Part shown: piece after piece, positions 1 to 10,899 of the stretch
How positions within the stretch are numbered: the first letter of the stretch is position 1
How the letters are laid out: each line of letters begins with the position of its first letter
Assembly (NCBI GenBank): GCA_025769875.1
Contig: JAGFNK010000005.1
Span: 62,001 to 126,000, forward strand
Direction: 5' to 3'
DNA from: Russula earlei
Lineage: Eukaryota > Basidiomycota > Agaricomycetes > Russulales > Russulaceae
Length of the DNA stretch: 64,000 nt
Translations under genes and position numbers: made by a program
Notes under the pieces: generated by a model
The model's input: the letters and a program-made list of their open reading frames with translations, nothing else
Told to the model about the DNA's origin: nothing
Databases searched by the model: none

Positions 1-1687
1 ATCACTTCACCGGCCGACTTTAACGATGCGACCGTGAGTGTTACGATTTTTTTATCATACATGTTCACGCGGGCCATTTCAGCATCTCATCTTCCCCGGC
101 GTCGGCGCCTTCGAAAGTGCCGTGGATGGCTTGACATCGCGCGGATTTCTCGAGCCTCTGCGACAATATATCATCTCGGGGCGGCCTTATTTTGGGATAT
201 GCATCGGCATGCAGGTCCTTTTCCAATCCTCTTCCGAGGCCTCCCTCCCAGGTCTGGGCATCATTCCGGACAAGATCGACGTGTTTGCCAACGAGGACAA
301 GACCGTTCCTCACATGGGGTGGAATTCCGTCCACCTCCTCGACGCTCGGCGCGACGGCGATGACGGCCTCGACGAGGCTCTTCACTACTACTTTGTGCAC
401 TCTTATCGCGCCACGTACGATCCCGAACGGGAGCCTGACGCGGCCCAGTGGGCGCATTCCGTCACGCAGTACGGCCGAGAGGTGTTCGTCGCCACGGTGC
501 GCAAGGACAACGTCTTTGGCTGTCAGTTCCACCCCGAGAAATCGGGAGAGGCGGGCATGCATCTCCTCGATACCTGGTTGCGCCGATCCGGCTCCCCCAC
601 CCGACGGCGTCCGCCGCCCGCGCCGCGCGTCCCCTTCTCGCCGAGACCGAGGGACGGTTTCACGAAGCGCATCATCGCGTGCATGGACGTCCGCGCGAAC
701 GACCAAGGCGATCTCGTCGTCACCAAAGGCGACCAATACGACGTGCGCGAGAAGAAACCGTCCACGTTCGCGGCCCCACCACCCGGCGGCCCTCCCCTCC
801 CAGCGGCCCCCTCGCTCACCGCCGACGTCGCGGGCGCCGTTCGCAATCTCGGTAAGCCCGTGGCGCTCGCGGCGCGGTACTACGCCGCGGGCGCGGACGA
901 GCTCGCCCTGCTCAACATCACGTCCTTCCGGCACTCGCCCCTGCGCGACCAGCCGATGCTGGCCGTCGTGCGCGCGGCCGCAGCGACCGTCTTCGTCCCG
1001 ATGACCATCGGCGGCGGCATCCGCGACACGGTCGACCCGGACGGCACGCCGCGACCCGCGCTCGAGGTCGCCGGGGCGTATTTCCGTGCGGGCGCGGACA
1101 AGGTGAGCATCGGCAGCGAGGCCGTTTATGCCGTCGAGCGCCTGCGCGCATCGGAACGCGGGCGCGGGGATGGCAGCAGCGCCATCGAGACGATCGCTCG
1201 TGCGTACGGCCGGCAGGCCGTCGTCGTGTCCGTCGATCCTAAGCGGGTGTACGTCGACGATGTGTCGACATTTGATGGCCCCCGGAGGGAAGAGATCGTT
1301 CTTGGCTCCGGGGAGGAGGAGGAGGGCAAGGCGTGGTGGTATCAGTGCACCGTCTCTGGTGGGCGGGAAGCGCGAGATTTGTCTGTTGTCGAGCTCGCAC
1401 GCGGCGTGGAGATACTCGGTGCGGGGGAGATCCTATTGAACAGCATCGATCGTGACGGCACTGGACGCGGATTCGATCTGGACCTCGTGAATCTCGTGCG
1501 CCGGAACGTGAGCATCCCCGTCGTGGCGAGCAGCGGAGCAGGGAACGTACAGCACTTCGTGGATGTGTTCGAGAAGACCGGCGTTGAGGCGGCGTTGGCG
1601 GCGGGAATTTTCCATCGGGGCGAGGTAGAAATAGGCGAGGTCAAGGAGGCGCTCATCAATCAGGGAATCAGCACGAGGAAGATATGA
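1..1687 (+). CDS. HIS7: Imidazole glycerol phosphate synthase (HisH-HisF fusion), 5' partial
   Basis: Bifunctional glutamine amidotransferase/cyclase of histidine biosynthesis. It converts PRFAR plus ammonia from glutamine into IGP and AICAR. The first visible exon is 1-33, followed by a GT-AG intron at 34-82 (phase 0) and one long exon 83-1687. The HisH half shows LIFPGVGAF, the nucleophile-Cys motif GICIGMQ and the His/Glu pair in CQFHPEKSG. A proline-rich linker follows. The HisF half begins at KRIIACMDVRAN and carries the catalytic Asp of that strand, the second Asp in VVVSVDPKR, and the phosphate-binding NSIDRDGTG. About 545 residues are visible; yeast His7 has 552, so only a short N-terminus is missing to the left. 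It ends in TGA and is convergent with PAL1. The identification is certain; only the start is unseen. Confidence 0.97.
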
Positions 1688-2133
1688 TAGAACTATAGAA
1701 TAATGTTATAGTGCAGTCACTGCATTACTTCGTGCCACGGCCCAACAAACAAAATCGGTTTCAGCAAAGATATGGGCCGGCAACATACAAGGGGCTAAAC
1801 TTGAACACAAAAACGTACAGTCGAAACCTACATGAACATGCGCCCACCTATTCCAAACAAAAAAATCACGTCACGAAGGCGAAACGATTAAATAATAAAA
1901 CAGCTAAAGGGTGAAAAAAAGTCGGTTACACATACAATCGTTGGAGGGTTTCGAAAGAAAATGAAACAAGGGGTAGATACGGCGGCAACGTAGTAACAGC
2001 ACCGGAAGGGCGCATGCGTCAAATCGGGGTATTGGAGAGCGCGAAGGGATAAGGAAAAGGGTGAAGAAAGTGAAAAATAGTTCGAAGGCCGTTGTAAGGA
2101 TAACGGATTGGTTAATCGAGGGGAATACTCCAT
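1688..2133. other. Convergent 3' intergenic region
   Basis: AT-richer spacer between the HIS7 stop and the PAL1 stop. It should hold both 3' UTRs. I see no coding pattern, RNA gene or repeat. Confidence 0.6.
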
Positions 2134-3526
2134 TTATTTACCACCCCGGACGACGCGCCCAACCTTCTTCATGATGCTGACCCTACGCCCCATAGCACTG
2201 CCTGTGTTAGAGGCACCCTCAGAATAATTTTGCTCTGGAGCGGGGGTTGGCGGAAGATCTTTGCCTCTGCCTCTAACATAGACGTATGGTTCGGCCCGAG
2301 AAGGGTCCTCACGACTACCACGAGGGAAACGATCTAAAATCGAATGACCACGAGGGTGAGCTGGGCGCTCATGGCTGCTACTCTCAGCGGAGGAAATAGG
2401 GGACGGCGCACTGTCAGCAGGGACGTCGGTCTTCTCATCGAAGCCGACAGGGACATTAGGAGAGTCGCGCATCCTGCGTAAGCGCTGCATGATGCTCTTG
2501 TTACGGCTGATGTTGGCCCCCGAAGAAATGGGGGAGGTCGGGGGAGAGTGGACCTCAGGCTCTTGTTTGTCGCCAATGAAAATTGGTCGTGGGGGCGGAA
2601 TGCGATTAGGACCACGTGGGCGAGAAGTGGGATCGTCATGAGTTCGCCTGCCGTTGGGGCGTGCCTCTTTCGTGGAGCTGTAGTTGGTAATAGGGCCCTC
2701 ATCGCCACCTCCAGCAAAAAATTCCTCATAGGGTTCAGGTTCATGGATACCCCATGCTTCAGCAAGGGCATCAATCTTTTTCTTTGGCGGTTCGTTGTAG
2801 TAACTGGTGTAATTGGAGGCGACTGGGGGGGAGCGAAGAACTTCTGATGGATAAGGAGCAGCATTGTATGTGAGAGAGGGAGAGTCGGAACTCAAGGCGT
2901 CCTCTTTGTCCCGGTAGCGGGCGGCGACCTCTTCGTCTTCGGCATTGATTGACGTCCACGCATACATGGGGGCCATGGTGCGAAGCCTGTTGCGAGATGG
3001 TGCACAAGCGTCGAACGGTCCATCATGATGAAACACTAAGCAAATACTGAGATGAGAACGCGGTGAGATGATAATTAGGCCGAACAGGGCATACTCGGAC
3101 CAACACCGGTGAAATCGAGACGATCAATAACATCGGCATGTATGGAACTTTTCTTGGCCTTCGAACGAGGGAGTTTTGCCTTATCTGACGGAGCTGAGTC
3201 AGAAGAATGAGAGCGTCTCGGCTGCGCAGGCTGAGGACGAGTGGAAGTGTTGGTCGTTGCGCTGTTCAAGGGGTGGAGAATGTCAACGAAATGGTAAGGA
3301 ATGTGATGGAAAACATGGCGTACGAAGGACCTGTTGTCTGACTACGATTGGGGCGAGTACGAGGTGGGGTATCAGGAGAGCGGGAGGAATGGGGCGGATA
3401 GGGAGGGTCGTTGCGGGGATTTGATCTAGAGTGTTGGTGAGATTGCTGGTGTTGATGTTTACGAGAGGAAGGGGGCTGCTTTGGAGGGAGAGGAGGAGGA
3501 ATCTCTGATGAGAAAGAGCTGGACAT
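2134..3526 (-). CDS. PAL1: Pal1 family cell-morphology protein
   Basis: Pal1 proteins act at the cortex in polarity and early endocytosis in fungi. Three exons on the minus strand, 3526-3324, 3261-3095 and 3035-2134, have matching phases and give 423 residues. The family signature is rebuilt across the second junction: HADVIDRLDFTG from exon 2 runs into FHHDGPFDAC of exon 3. The N-terminus is Ser/Pro/His-rich and low in complexity. The middle holds AEAWGIHEPEPYEEFF, and the C-terminus is basic (MGRRVSIMKKVGRV). The ATG at 3526 lies 181 bp from the divergent desaturase start, so the two genes probably share a promoter. The rest of the protein looks disordered, as is usual for the family. Confidence 0.9.
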
Positions 3527-3707
3527 GGCCACGCGAAAGAGAAGGTATGAAGAACTGTGAAGGGAGAAGAGGAAATATAAAGGGGACGACGGGGACCGAG
3601 GGAAGACCGGAGGAAAGGCGATGGGCGAACCGACCAACAGCTGTGGTGTGTGTACAGCTTCGGCATTATCCGTGCTCTCTCCACCTACCACACCCCCTCC
3701 TACTCCT

Positions 3708-5392
3708 ATGACCCCTCACAACACCCGTCAGTCCATTGCCGCCCGCATCCTTGACGGCGAGCATCTCTTCATCCTCAACGGTCAACTAATTCGCGTTCCT
3801 CAAAAATGGCTTTCTGCTCATCCCGGCGGTGCTCTCACTATCCTCCATTTCATCGGCCGCGACGCCACAGACGAGGTTGAAGCTTATCATCCGAAGCATG
3901 TCATCGAGACCATGCGCGCATTTTCCCAAGGCCCCGTGCAGCTCTCACAAGATGGCTGGGTGCCTCTCTTACCTCCCATACACACGGGCTGGATCAGGAA
4001 GCCTTCCCCAGATGGTTTGCTTCGTTGGCACAAAGAGGCTACTCCAGACATCTCAGAGGACTTGGCCCCTTCGCAAATTCTCCTCGTCACCAAGTCCGAC
4101 GCCTCCCTCGCATCTGGCCCTTCTTCAGCTTCTATCCAACCTCCGCCTACCACGTTATCGCCCAGAATTCAGGCACAGCATTCTGCCGCGTACAAGGAAC
4201 TTCACAAGCGGGTGATCGCTGCTGATTTGTACCAGACCCGCTACATATCTGGATACGGCCCAGAAGTGGCTCGGTACATTTTCTTCGCTCTATCCTCATA
4301 CCTCCTATACCAGCGCCACCAGTTCTTTCTCAGTGCTGTTTTCTTGGGAGTACTGTGGCACCAGCTTGTATTTTTATGTCACGACCTCGGCCACCTCGGC
4401 GTCACTCACAATTGGTACAAAGACCGTTTAATAGCCATCTTCCTAGCCGATTTTGTTGGAGGCCTCAGCATTGGCTGGTGGGTCCATGTATGTCTACTTT
4501 CGTATCTGTCACTGCTCTTCTATTCATTTTCACAAACCTCTAGAGCCACAATGTCCATCACAGTAAGCTTTCCTTATTTTACGATTGCCTCTGGCTCAAA
4601 AACAGCTTCACGCAGTTGTCCCCAATCATCCATCTCAGTATGCTTCTCCATTTCTCTATCCATTTTTCATTTCCTCACCTGTCCAAGTGACCCAGATATC
4701 CAACATTTACCTTTTTTCGCCATAACCCCTACCTTCTTTAAATCACTCTATTCCTCGTACTACAAGCGCGAGCTTACTTTTGATCGGTTTTCGCAAGCCA
4801 TGATTACCGTCCAACATCGCATATTCTATGCCGTCATGTCCCTTGCGCGCTTTAACCTGTATCATCTGTCCTATCGCCACCTCTGGATCACCCGCAACGA
4901 ACCTAGCAAGGCTCGTGGTGGTCGTTGGGTTTGGTGGCTTGAGGTGTTCGCCGTCCTTGGCTTCTTCTCCTGGTACGCGAGCGCTCTCCGTGGCACCTGC
5001 TCTTGGAAGACAGGTTTGATGTATCTTTTCGTGAGCAACATGGTTCCAAGCCCGTTGCACGTCCAGGTAACATTGGATCCACGGCTTTCGATTTCCATCA
5101 CTCTTCTGACTGCATTTTCAAGATCGTCCTTTCCCACTACTCGCGCTCCACGGCTGATCTTGGTCCGACAGAATCTTTCCCCCATCGCCAGCTCCGCACA
5201 ACAACTGACGTTATCTGTCACCCACTCGTCGAATTTCTGCATGGCGGACTACACCTACAGGTCACACATCACCTCTTTCCCCGTCTCCCGCGCCATAATC
5301 TCAAAGAGGCCAGTTATCTCGTCAAAATTTTGCTAAAGAGCAAGGGTTGGAATACGCTGAGTTCGGTTTTTTTGAGGGGAACGGCGAAGTAA
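3708..5392 (+). CDS. Cytochrome-b5-fused sphingolipid (delta-8 type) desaturase
   Basis: Membrane di-iron desaturase of the ER with an N-terminal cytochrome b5 domain; fungal relatives introduce the delta-8 double bond in the long-chain base of glucosylceramides. Five exons, 3708-4487, 4544-4562, 4616-4637, 4688-5066 and 5123-5392, give 489 residues with consistent phases. The b5 heme motif is HPGG. Histidine box 1 is HDLGH, box 2 is HNVHH, which is completed only by the 19-nt and 22-nt microexons, and box 3 is QVTHH. Hydrophobic stretches surround boxes 1 and 3. An in-frame ATG at 3621 would add 29 residues; I prefer 3708 because the b5-like region begins just after it. The substrate is inferred from family resemblance and was not tested. 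Confidence 0.9.
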
Positions 5393-5659
5393 GAGATACT
5401 CTTAGAGGCGTCGCGAATCAGTTAAGGATTTTGAAGATGGTTGCAGACTCTGAGATCCAGGAAGCAATGAACGCAAAAACTGATTAGTATTTGTTAGATA
5501 CTGACCATTAAATCCTCGATTAATTTAGACCAGCATTCACTACGATCCGGAGAACCTGCGTGCATACGGTCATGTTCTGGGTGATCTGAGTGTACCTCAA
5601 GTATTGTATTGCATACATGAAGGAGTATAAAACAGAGGCAGTAGACAACAAGTACGAAA

Positions 5660-6403
5660 CTACTTCTTTTTGGCTGCTTCCTCTTCTTCCTTCTGGAAAG
5701 CCATGGTAGGGTTTGAGCACACGAAAAGCACAATACAGTGGAGTGAAACTAGCCTTTGCTGCACGGATCTTGCGTGCACCTTCATACCTTGCCTCAGCCC
5801 GGTTGTTGCGAAGCGTCTTGTAGGCGTTGAATTCCCGTTCTTCCTGGGTAATCTTGCGAGGCTGTTCCGGAACGGAGGAGGGGAAGGGGAGGGTTTGGCG
5901 AGTAGTAGGTGCTTTCAGGTCGTCGGCCTGCGTTTTTTTTTTCACGTCTATGAGCTGCCGACACTCGAAACAAATGCGTGGCTCACAGAAGAGTCACCCT
6001 TCTTGGGCTTGCCCGCCTTACGCGGGAACACAACAAGACGCCCCTTGTACGCCTTCAGTCGCTCAACGTTGATCGCTTTCCCCTCGACAGAGAGATTTCG
6101 ACGCCGGTGGTCGACGACGATGCCAAGTCCTAGCGCGGCCTTGCGGCTGATTCCCGCCTCCTTCAACTCGGCAAGGGTGAAGCCACGGCCCTCGCGTGTC
6201 TTGGTGTTGTACCGCACCGTCTGACCGCGCACAGCTGGGCGGAGGAGAGTGAGTGGGCGCACGCCAAGCGCCGCGGCCTTGGCTTTGCGTGCGTTACGCC
6301 GGCGGAGCTTGCGGCCGGGTTGGTCGAACCATGTCTTGACGCGACGTTGCCAGTCCTTGTGGAAGTGATTTCCGTGAAGGACATTGTTTTTTGAGAAACC
6401 CAT
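5660..6403 (-). CDS. RPL13: 60S ribosomal protein eL13
   Basis: Cytosolic large-subunit protein. Exons 6403-5987, 5927-5754 and 5692-5660 give 207 residues, within the usual 199-211. Typical family stretches are KNNVLHGNHFHKDWQ at the N-terminus, KTWFDQPGRKLRRR, RGFTLAELKEAGI, and EARYEGARKIRAAK near the end. The short last exon encodes a KEEEEAAKKK tail. Intron 2 (5753-5693) begins GC and ends AG. The nearby GT (at 5749) leaves the wrong phase for this tail, so I read it as a GC-AG intron. Divergent from the membrane-protein gene that starts at 7488. Confidence 0.95.
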
Positions 6404-7487
6404 GGTCTGAGGGAACGCGAAGACGACGTTAATGAGGACTGTATCTGGAACGCAAAATACGAGACGAAGGGGCACATCCGCAGCATCTGTGCACCATCCG
6501 GTGGATTTCAATCCGCTGCTGCAGACTGCGTTTGCAGAGATCGATCCTCACATCACCCTACACGTAGCCGCACGCTGGATCTAAAGAGTCGGTTGAGAAT
6601 ACTGACCTGGAGAGAGGGTTTTGGACGTTGCTGGCGTTCGGATGCTGTTTACAGCATGTAGCTTTGGGTTAGTTTCAAACTCCGAAACCCAGGCTCAAGA
6701 AATATATCGATAATTTTATTCATTCACCGTGCGCATCAATGTGAGGCTTTCGGTCGCTGAAAATATCTGGGAATTCTGCAGTCTTTACAGGGCATTTACT
6801 TAATAACTAATCTCCCAGCAGAGAATCCCAAGGATGGCATGGAGCGCACAAAGCCGAGTTGCGGACTCTGAACTTTCGTCAATGTCCGAATGAGCGCCGG
6901 TCGCTAGGCGGACGTCAATTCGATTTTATTTTCGAGTCAAATCTGTGACAACGGTGGTTCTCCTCACAATTCGTGGACTGCATATGCATAAAGAAGCTTT
7001 ATATTAACCTGGCCGTTGATCCGAAGATTGATGATGTGGCTGGGCCGTACAAGACTGCGGCACCTGCATATAACAAGCTGCTACGATTTCAGGACTCCGT
7101 CTTAAGAAGCCACTTCCTGTGCCTTACTCTCTACGAATATCCGCGTCGCGTCTGAACACGAATCGGTTCTCAAAACGTCGCTGGTCCATTTCACGCTACG
7201 TCGTCGTTCCATGAAGTTTGATCTCTTATTTATTCGGGCTATTGTGCCTTCAGCCATGGCTCCATAAAGTCGAACAATGAGCACTGTGCAATCGGTCACC
7301 TGTGAAGTACCATATATAATCCCTCTCAAGTGGGATCGTATCTCGATTCGACCTACATCGTTGTTCAGTTCGCCAATTTAACGTAAACCGCCAGAAGATC
7401 AGTTTCCCTCGTATCGACCAATATATATCGTGAGACGTCCTTTTCCAACGCTTCGTACCCACCACTGCGCAATCCTAGCCCCATTGT
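6404..7487. other. Divergent intergenic / promoter region
   Basis: About 1.1 kb between the eL13 start and a divergent gene start. It must carry the promoter of a highly expressed ribosomal protein gene. No spliced gene, RNA gene or clear repeat is visible; short open frames here have no recognisable sequence. Confidence 0.5.
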
Positions 7488-9009
7488 ATGCGTTTCAATA
7501 TCTTATTCCTCTCCATCTTCGGTGCATTCGTTAATGTACAAGGGTTCCATTTCACGAGCACAAAACTCACTCAATGCGGGCAGCTGAACGTTTCGTGGAC
7601 TGGTAAGCGAGTCCCTTGAGATACACCTACGTCATTAAGCAATATCCTGGAGGTGGTCAACCGCCGTTCGTGCTGACAATCGTTCCCGTGAGCACGTTTG
7701 TGTCCAAATCTCCCTTTCCCTCGGCCTGCTCATGGGATTCCAGGTTCACGGCACCCCGATAGTATTCAACCTCAACGCTTCCACGATCAGTAATGGCGTC
7801 GGGTCGTTCGTTGCTCGGTTATCGCTTGCTTTGAACCGACAGTTCCTGTTAGTGATGTCGGACGCCACGGGCTTCGCAACTGGGGGTATATCCCCGCTCA
7901 TGACAGTACAGCCACCAATGCCCGGTGATATATGTAACCTTACTCAACCCAGCCCCGATTTCCTATTCACTGTCGACCCCACTTTGCAGCAATGTCGGTG
8001 AGTTAGTCGGTCAAATGATGCAGTCGAGCCTTGATCATTCCCCGAACGGCTGAGCAGTCCATTCGGATTTTATTCGTTCTCCAACGCCATCCAACCCGTG
8101 AAGATATATGTGCGCACAGCCTTCCTCCTGTCCTCTTGCGCCGTTTGCTTATTTGCGTATTTCAGGGTGTCGTTCCGGGAGGCAGAGGTACAGTGTTGAA
8201 TCCTCCCACAGGACCTCTGTTTCAGTTTGTATGGAAGGCAGCCAGCGTTCCAGCAGACACCTCGATCCTATTCTACATGAGCGACGCGCGGAATCGCAGG
8301 GGTGGTGTCTCAGATATCCTGGTCTCAGGCTCGACCGCTGACGCGTCGTGCCTCAACCTGAATTCGCCCTCTTCGATTGCATCTTCTACCAACGCCCCCG
8401 CTCGAGCCACTGCCACTTCCGCGGCTGGTCCACAAGCTAAGAAGGGTTCCAATGGACCCAGACCCGAAATAATCATTGGCGCAGTGATCGGCCTTACCAT
8501 TCTTTTCACCGGGCTCGTCTTGGTTCTTGTTCGCCTTCGGAAGCGCGAAGGTTCGACTCCATCACCAAGGCGTCCCAATGACATTGATGGTAGGTCCTCA
8601 GAGACGCCTTATATTCTTATATTTCCATGGTAACACTAGTGCAGAAGATTTTCGCAAGGAACCGGCGCTTTTGGGTCAGGTGGACCCTTTCCCACCGCCT
8701 AGCACTACGGACATATCCCACGAAATGACCCGTCTCTCATCGTCGGGTCATGTCAAACCTTTGCCTCTTCCAGACGACCAAGTAGTTCCTGAACCGGACG
8801 GCGCTTTGCTATCCTCTGTATCTTTATCGGGACCAAGGACAAGCAATACGCCGCCGCCGAGGTCGCCTAGTCCCTCCACGCGGGTCCTCGTCCACAGAGA
8901 TGCTGAAGAACTCGTTGAAGAGGATGGGATCATAGAACTTCCCCCAGAATATGACGAAAACCGACGACCACTAGTTTTTCATGTGGCCCCGAACGATACG
9001 CCTTCATAG
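7488..9009 (+). CDS. Putative single-pass membrane protein with signal peptide
   Basis: Six exons, 7488-7602, 7653-7687, 7744-7997, 8058-8109, 8166-8589 and 8645-9009, with consistent phases give 414 residues. The N-terminus (MRFNILFLSIFGAFVNVQG) is a signal peptide. A beta-rich extracellular part follows with paired Cys, for example near GDICNL and QQCRPFGFY. A Ser/Thr/Ala-rich stalk comes next, then one membrane helix (IIIGAVIGLTILFTGLVLVL) followed by RLRKREG, and a cytoplasmic tail rich in Pro, Ser and acidic residues. This is the common layout of basidiomycete cell-surface proteins of unknown function, related in form to Skg6/mid2-like sensors. I do not recognise a specific family and assign no function beyond membrane topology. 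Confidence 0.72.
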
Positions 9010-9496
9010 CGTCATTCTTCCTTCATGCTATGATAGATGTGACACTTGCCAGTTTTTTGCATGTGTTGTTTTCCATTGCCGATGTAGATACCCGGTACAT
9101 ACTAATAGCACTTTACTATCATTCGCGATTTCGCTGTCGTCCTGCACTTATAGCTCTATGTTTATACCATTCATATCTGGCATTTGACAACAGAAGCCTA
9201 TATTGAGGCGTGGAATATCGATATACGCGTACAAGGTGAAATAGAAAGCATAAAAGAAGGTGCACGGCCATGGTCGAAGGAGCCAGCAGTTGCGGTATAC
9301 ACCAATTCTAACACATGGGTGGCAGGAAATCGCTGGGTGGGCTTGCGGAATACAGAAGGGTGGAATAAACAGCTCTGGTCAGACATGAGTGGCGAGATGC
9401 ACGTAGGCTTCGCGTCGGTGCTAAATAGATCGTGTACAATGCTGCGTCATCCATAAATCCTGTCACTGCAGATGGTGGGATCGACGCCGCGCTGCG
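9010..9496. other. Convergent intergenic region
   Basis: Spacer between two convergent stops. It is AT-rich just after 9010 and presumably holds 3' UTRs. No gene is recognised. Confidence 0.5.
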
Positions 9497-10380
9497 CTAA
9501 GTGCCGTCCTCAGGACCGTTGAGGTCCTGCTTCGAGAACAGGTCGATCATGGCGTCTTGGTCCTGTCGGCGTCTGTGCCTCCTCCGTCGGTCGTCCTTGA
9601 TGACTCGTTCGATGCGGCGACGCGCTCTGTGGTGTGACCGTGGGTCGGCAACAGCTTGCTTGCAACGGTAGCACGCGAGCTCGATGCAGGCTAGCAGCCG
9701 CAGGGTCTCGGATGCGTTAAGAGCCTGGGTGAGCGGACTCGATCAGGATTTCGCTTCCGGCCTGGCATGAGAGGGGACTCACGTTGAGTGACCAAGAAAC
9801 AACCCTGGGCCCCTCGATGCACCCGACGACGACAAAGTTGCCGCGCTTTTCGGCTTGCAGTTCACTGCTCTGTTGATCGCTGAGCGACCCGGGACGACCA
9901 GGGGAGAGGGGAGGGGGAGGGGGGGGGGGAATGACCGAAACTCACTTCGCCAAAGACCGTCAGGATCTTATCTGTCGAGGTCGAGCGGACCACTGCAAGC
10001 CGAGTGTCAGAAGATTTGTGACAAGGTTGATGTGCGCAGTTGCGAAGGCGATGGCTCACCGACTTGAGAAGTATGTCCGGCTGTGTCCAACGAAACTGTG
10101 GCACGCCCCACGTATACCCACGAGTCTCTGTCCGGCCTCCGAGTGTGAACCTTGACTGGTATTTCCTTGAAGGGTTCACGATGTGGGGTGCCTGAACGTT
10201 GAGGCGGGTCAGCCGAGCAGCACGAATGGCGTGAAATCATGTTGAGAGAGGATGGGGACGCGTACCGTTCGACAAAGGGTGTCCTGAATGCATGATTGAG
10301 GGGTCCTGAACTTGTGGAAGTTCACGTAGGGTGGCTGGCTGGTCCGAAGGTCCTGCGTCGATGTCCATGCTCGTTGCCAT
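9497..10380 (-). CDS. Conserved-looking hypothetical protein with Arg-rich C-terminus
   Basis: No exon is long, so the gene shows only after splicing. Exons 10380-10266, 10191-10060, 9992-9946, 9869-9783 and 9724-9497 fit phases 1, 1, 0, 0 and give 202 residues. The N-terminus (MATSMDIDAGPSDQP) is acidic and disordered. Residues about 40-140 look beta-rich and then helical, with SWVYVGRATVSLD, KILTVFGE, KRGNFVVVGCIEG and ETLRLLACIELACYRC; this pattern could be PH/RanBD-like, but that is inference. The tail is strongly basic (RRRRHRRRQ) and ends FSKQDLNGPEDGT. Intron 3 contains a C/G run at 9919-9929. I do not recognise the family. The basic tail suggests nucleic-acid binding or nuclear targeting. 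Confidence 0.65.
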
Positions 10381-10899
10381 TATATCGTAGAGACGATGCC
10401 CGGTCACTACGTTGAGCGAGGGGAGGAATGAGGGTTTGAACAGAAGGAACCTCAAATGTAAGGGGCTCTTTAGAGGAGTAGAGAGTCAGGTGTGGTATAC
10501 GTCTTCTACGTCGAGCTGCGAGGAGGACCTCCACATGAACCCCCACGTGCCATTCTCTCCTTTTTGGCCATTATTCAAACACCAATCAATCGAATACATG
10601 ACTGGCGGCAACAACAGGTAACTATCTAGACCCGTCCACGATCAATTCGACATTATCAACCTATCCTACTTCCCAACAGACCGACAACAAACGCTACTAG
10701 TGGACGAGGAAGCCCAGACGTGTGACCCAAACAAGTCCGGCGCCTTACATGGCACGTATCACACCAACACATTCACCACCCAACTACCAGCACATGAAGC
10801 CAGATGAAACACGTCCCTGTACGATCGGGATGAGAACCGCAGCTCAAAGGGGAGGACTGTGAGAAATCCAGACACTGGCCGAATAAACCACGCGTTTCG
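10381..10899. other. Intergenic region between two minus-strand genes
   Basis: Upstream region of the hypothetical gene and 3' flank of TAF5. Nothing recognisable is seen in it. Confidence 0.45.

Noticed and set aside
65..934. Long minus-strand open frame opposite HIS7
   Set aside because: GC-rich third positions of HIS7 create antisense open frames; the plus strand carries unmistakable HisH and HisF motifs.
5745..5753. GT donor (GTTTCA) for the last eL13 intron
   Set aside because: It leaves phase 1, and every AG nearby then gives a non-eL13 tail; the GC donor gives the expected lysine-rich end.
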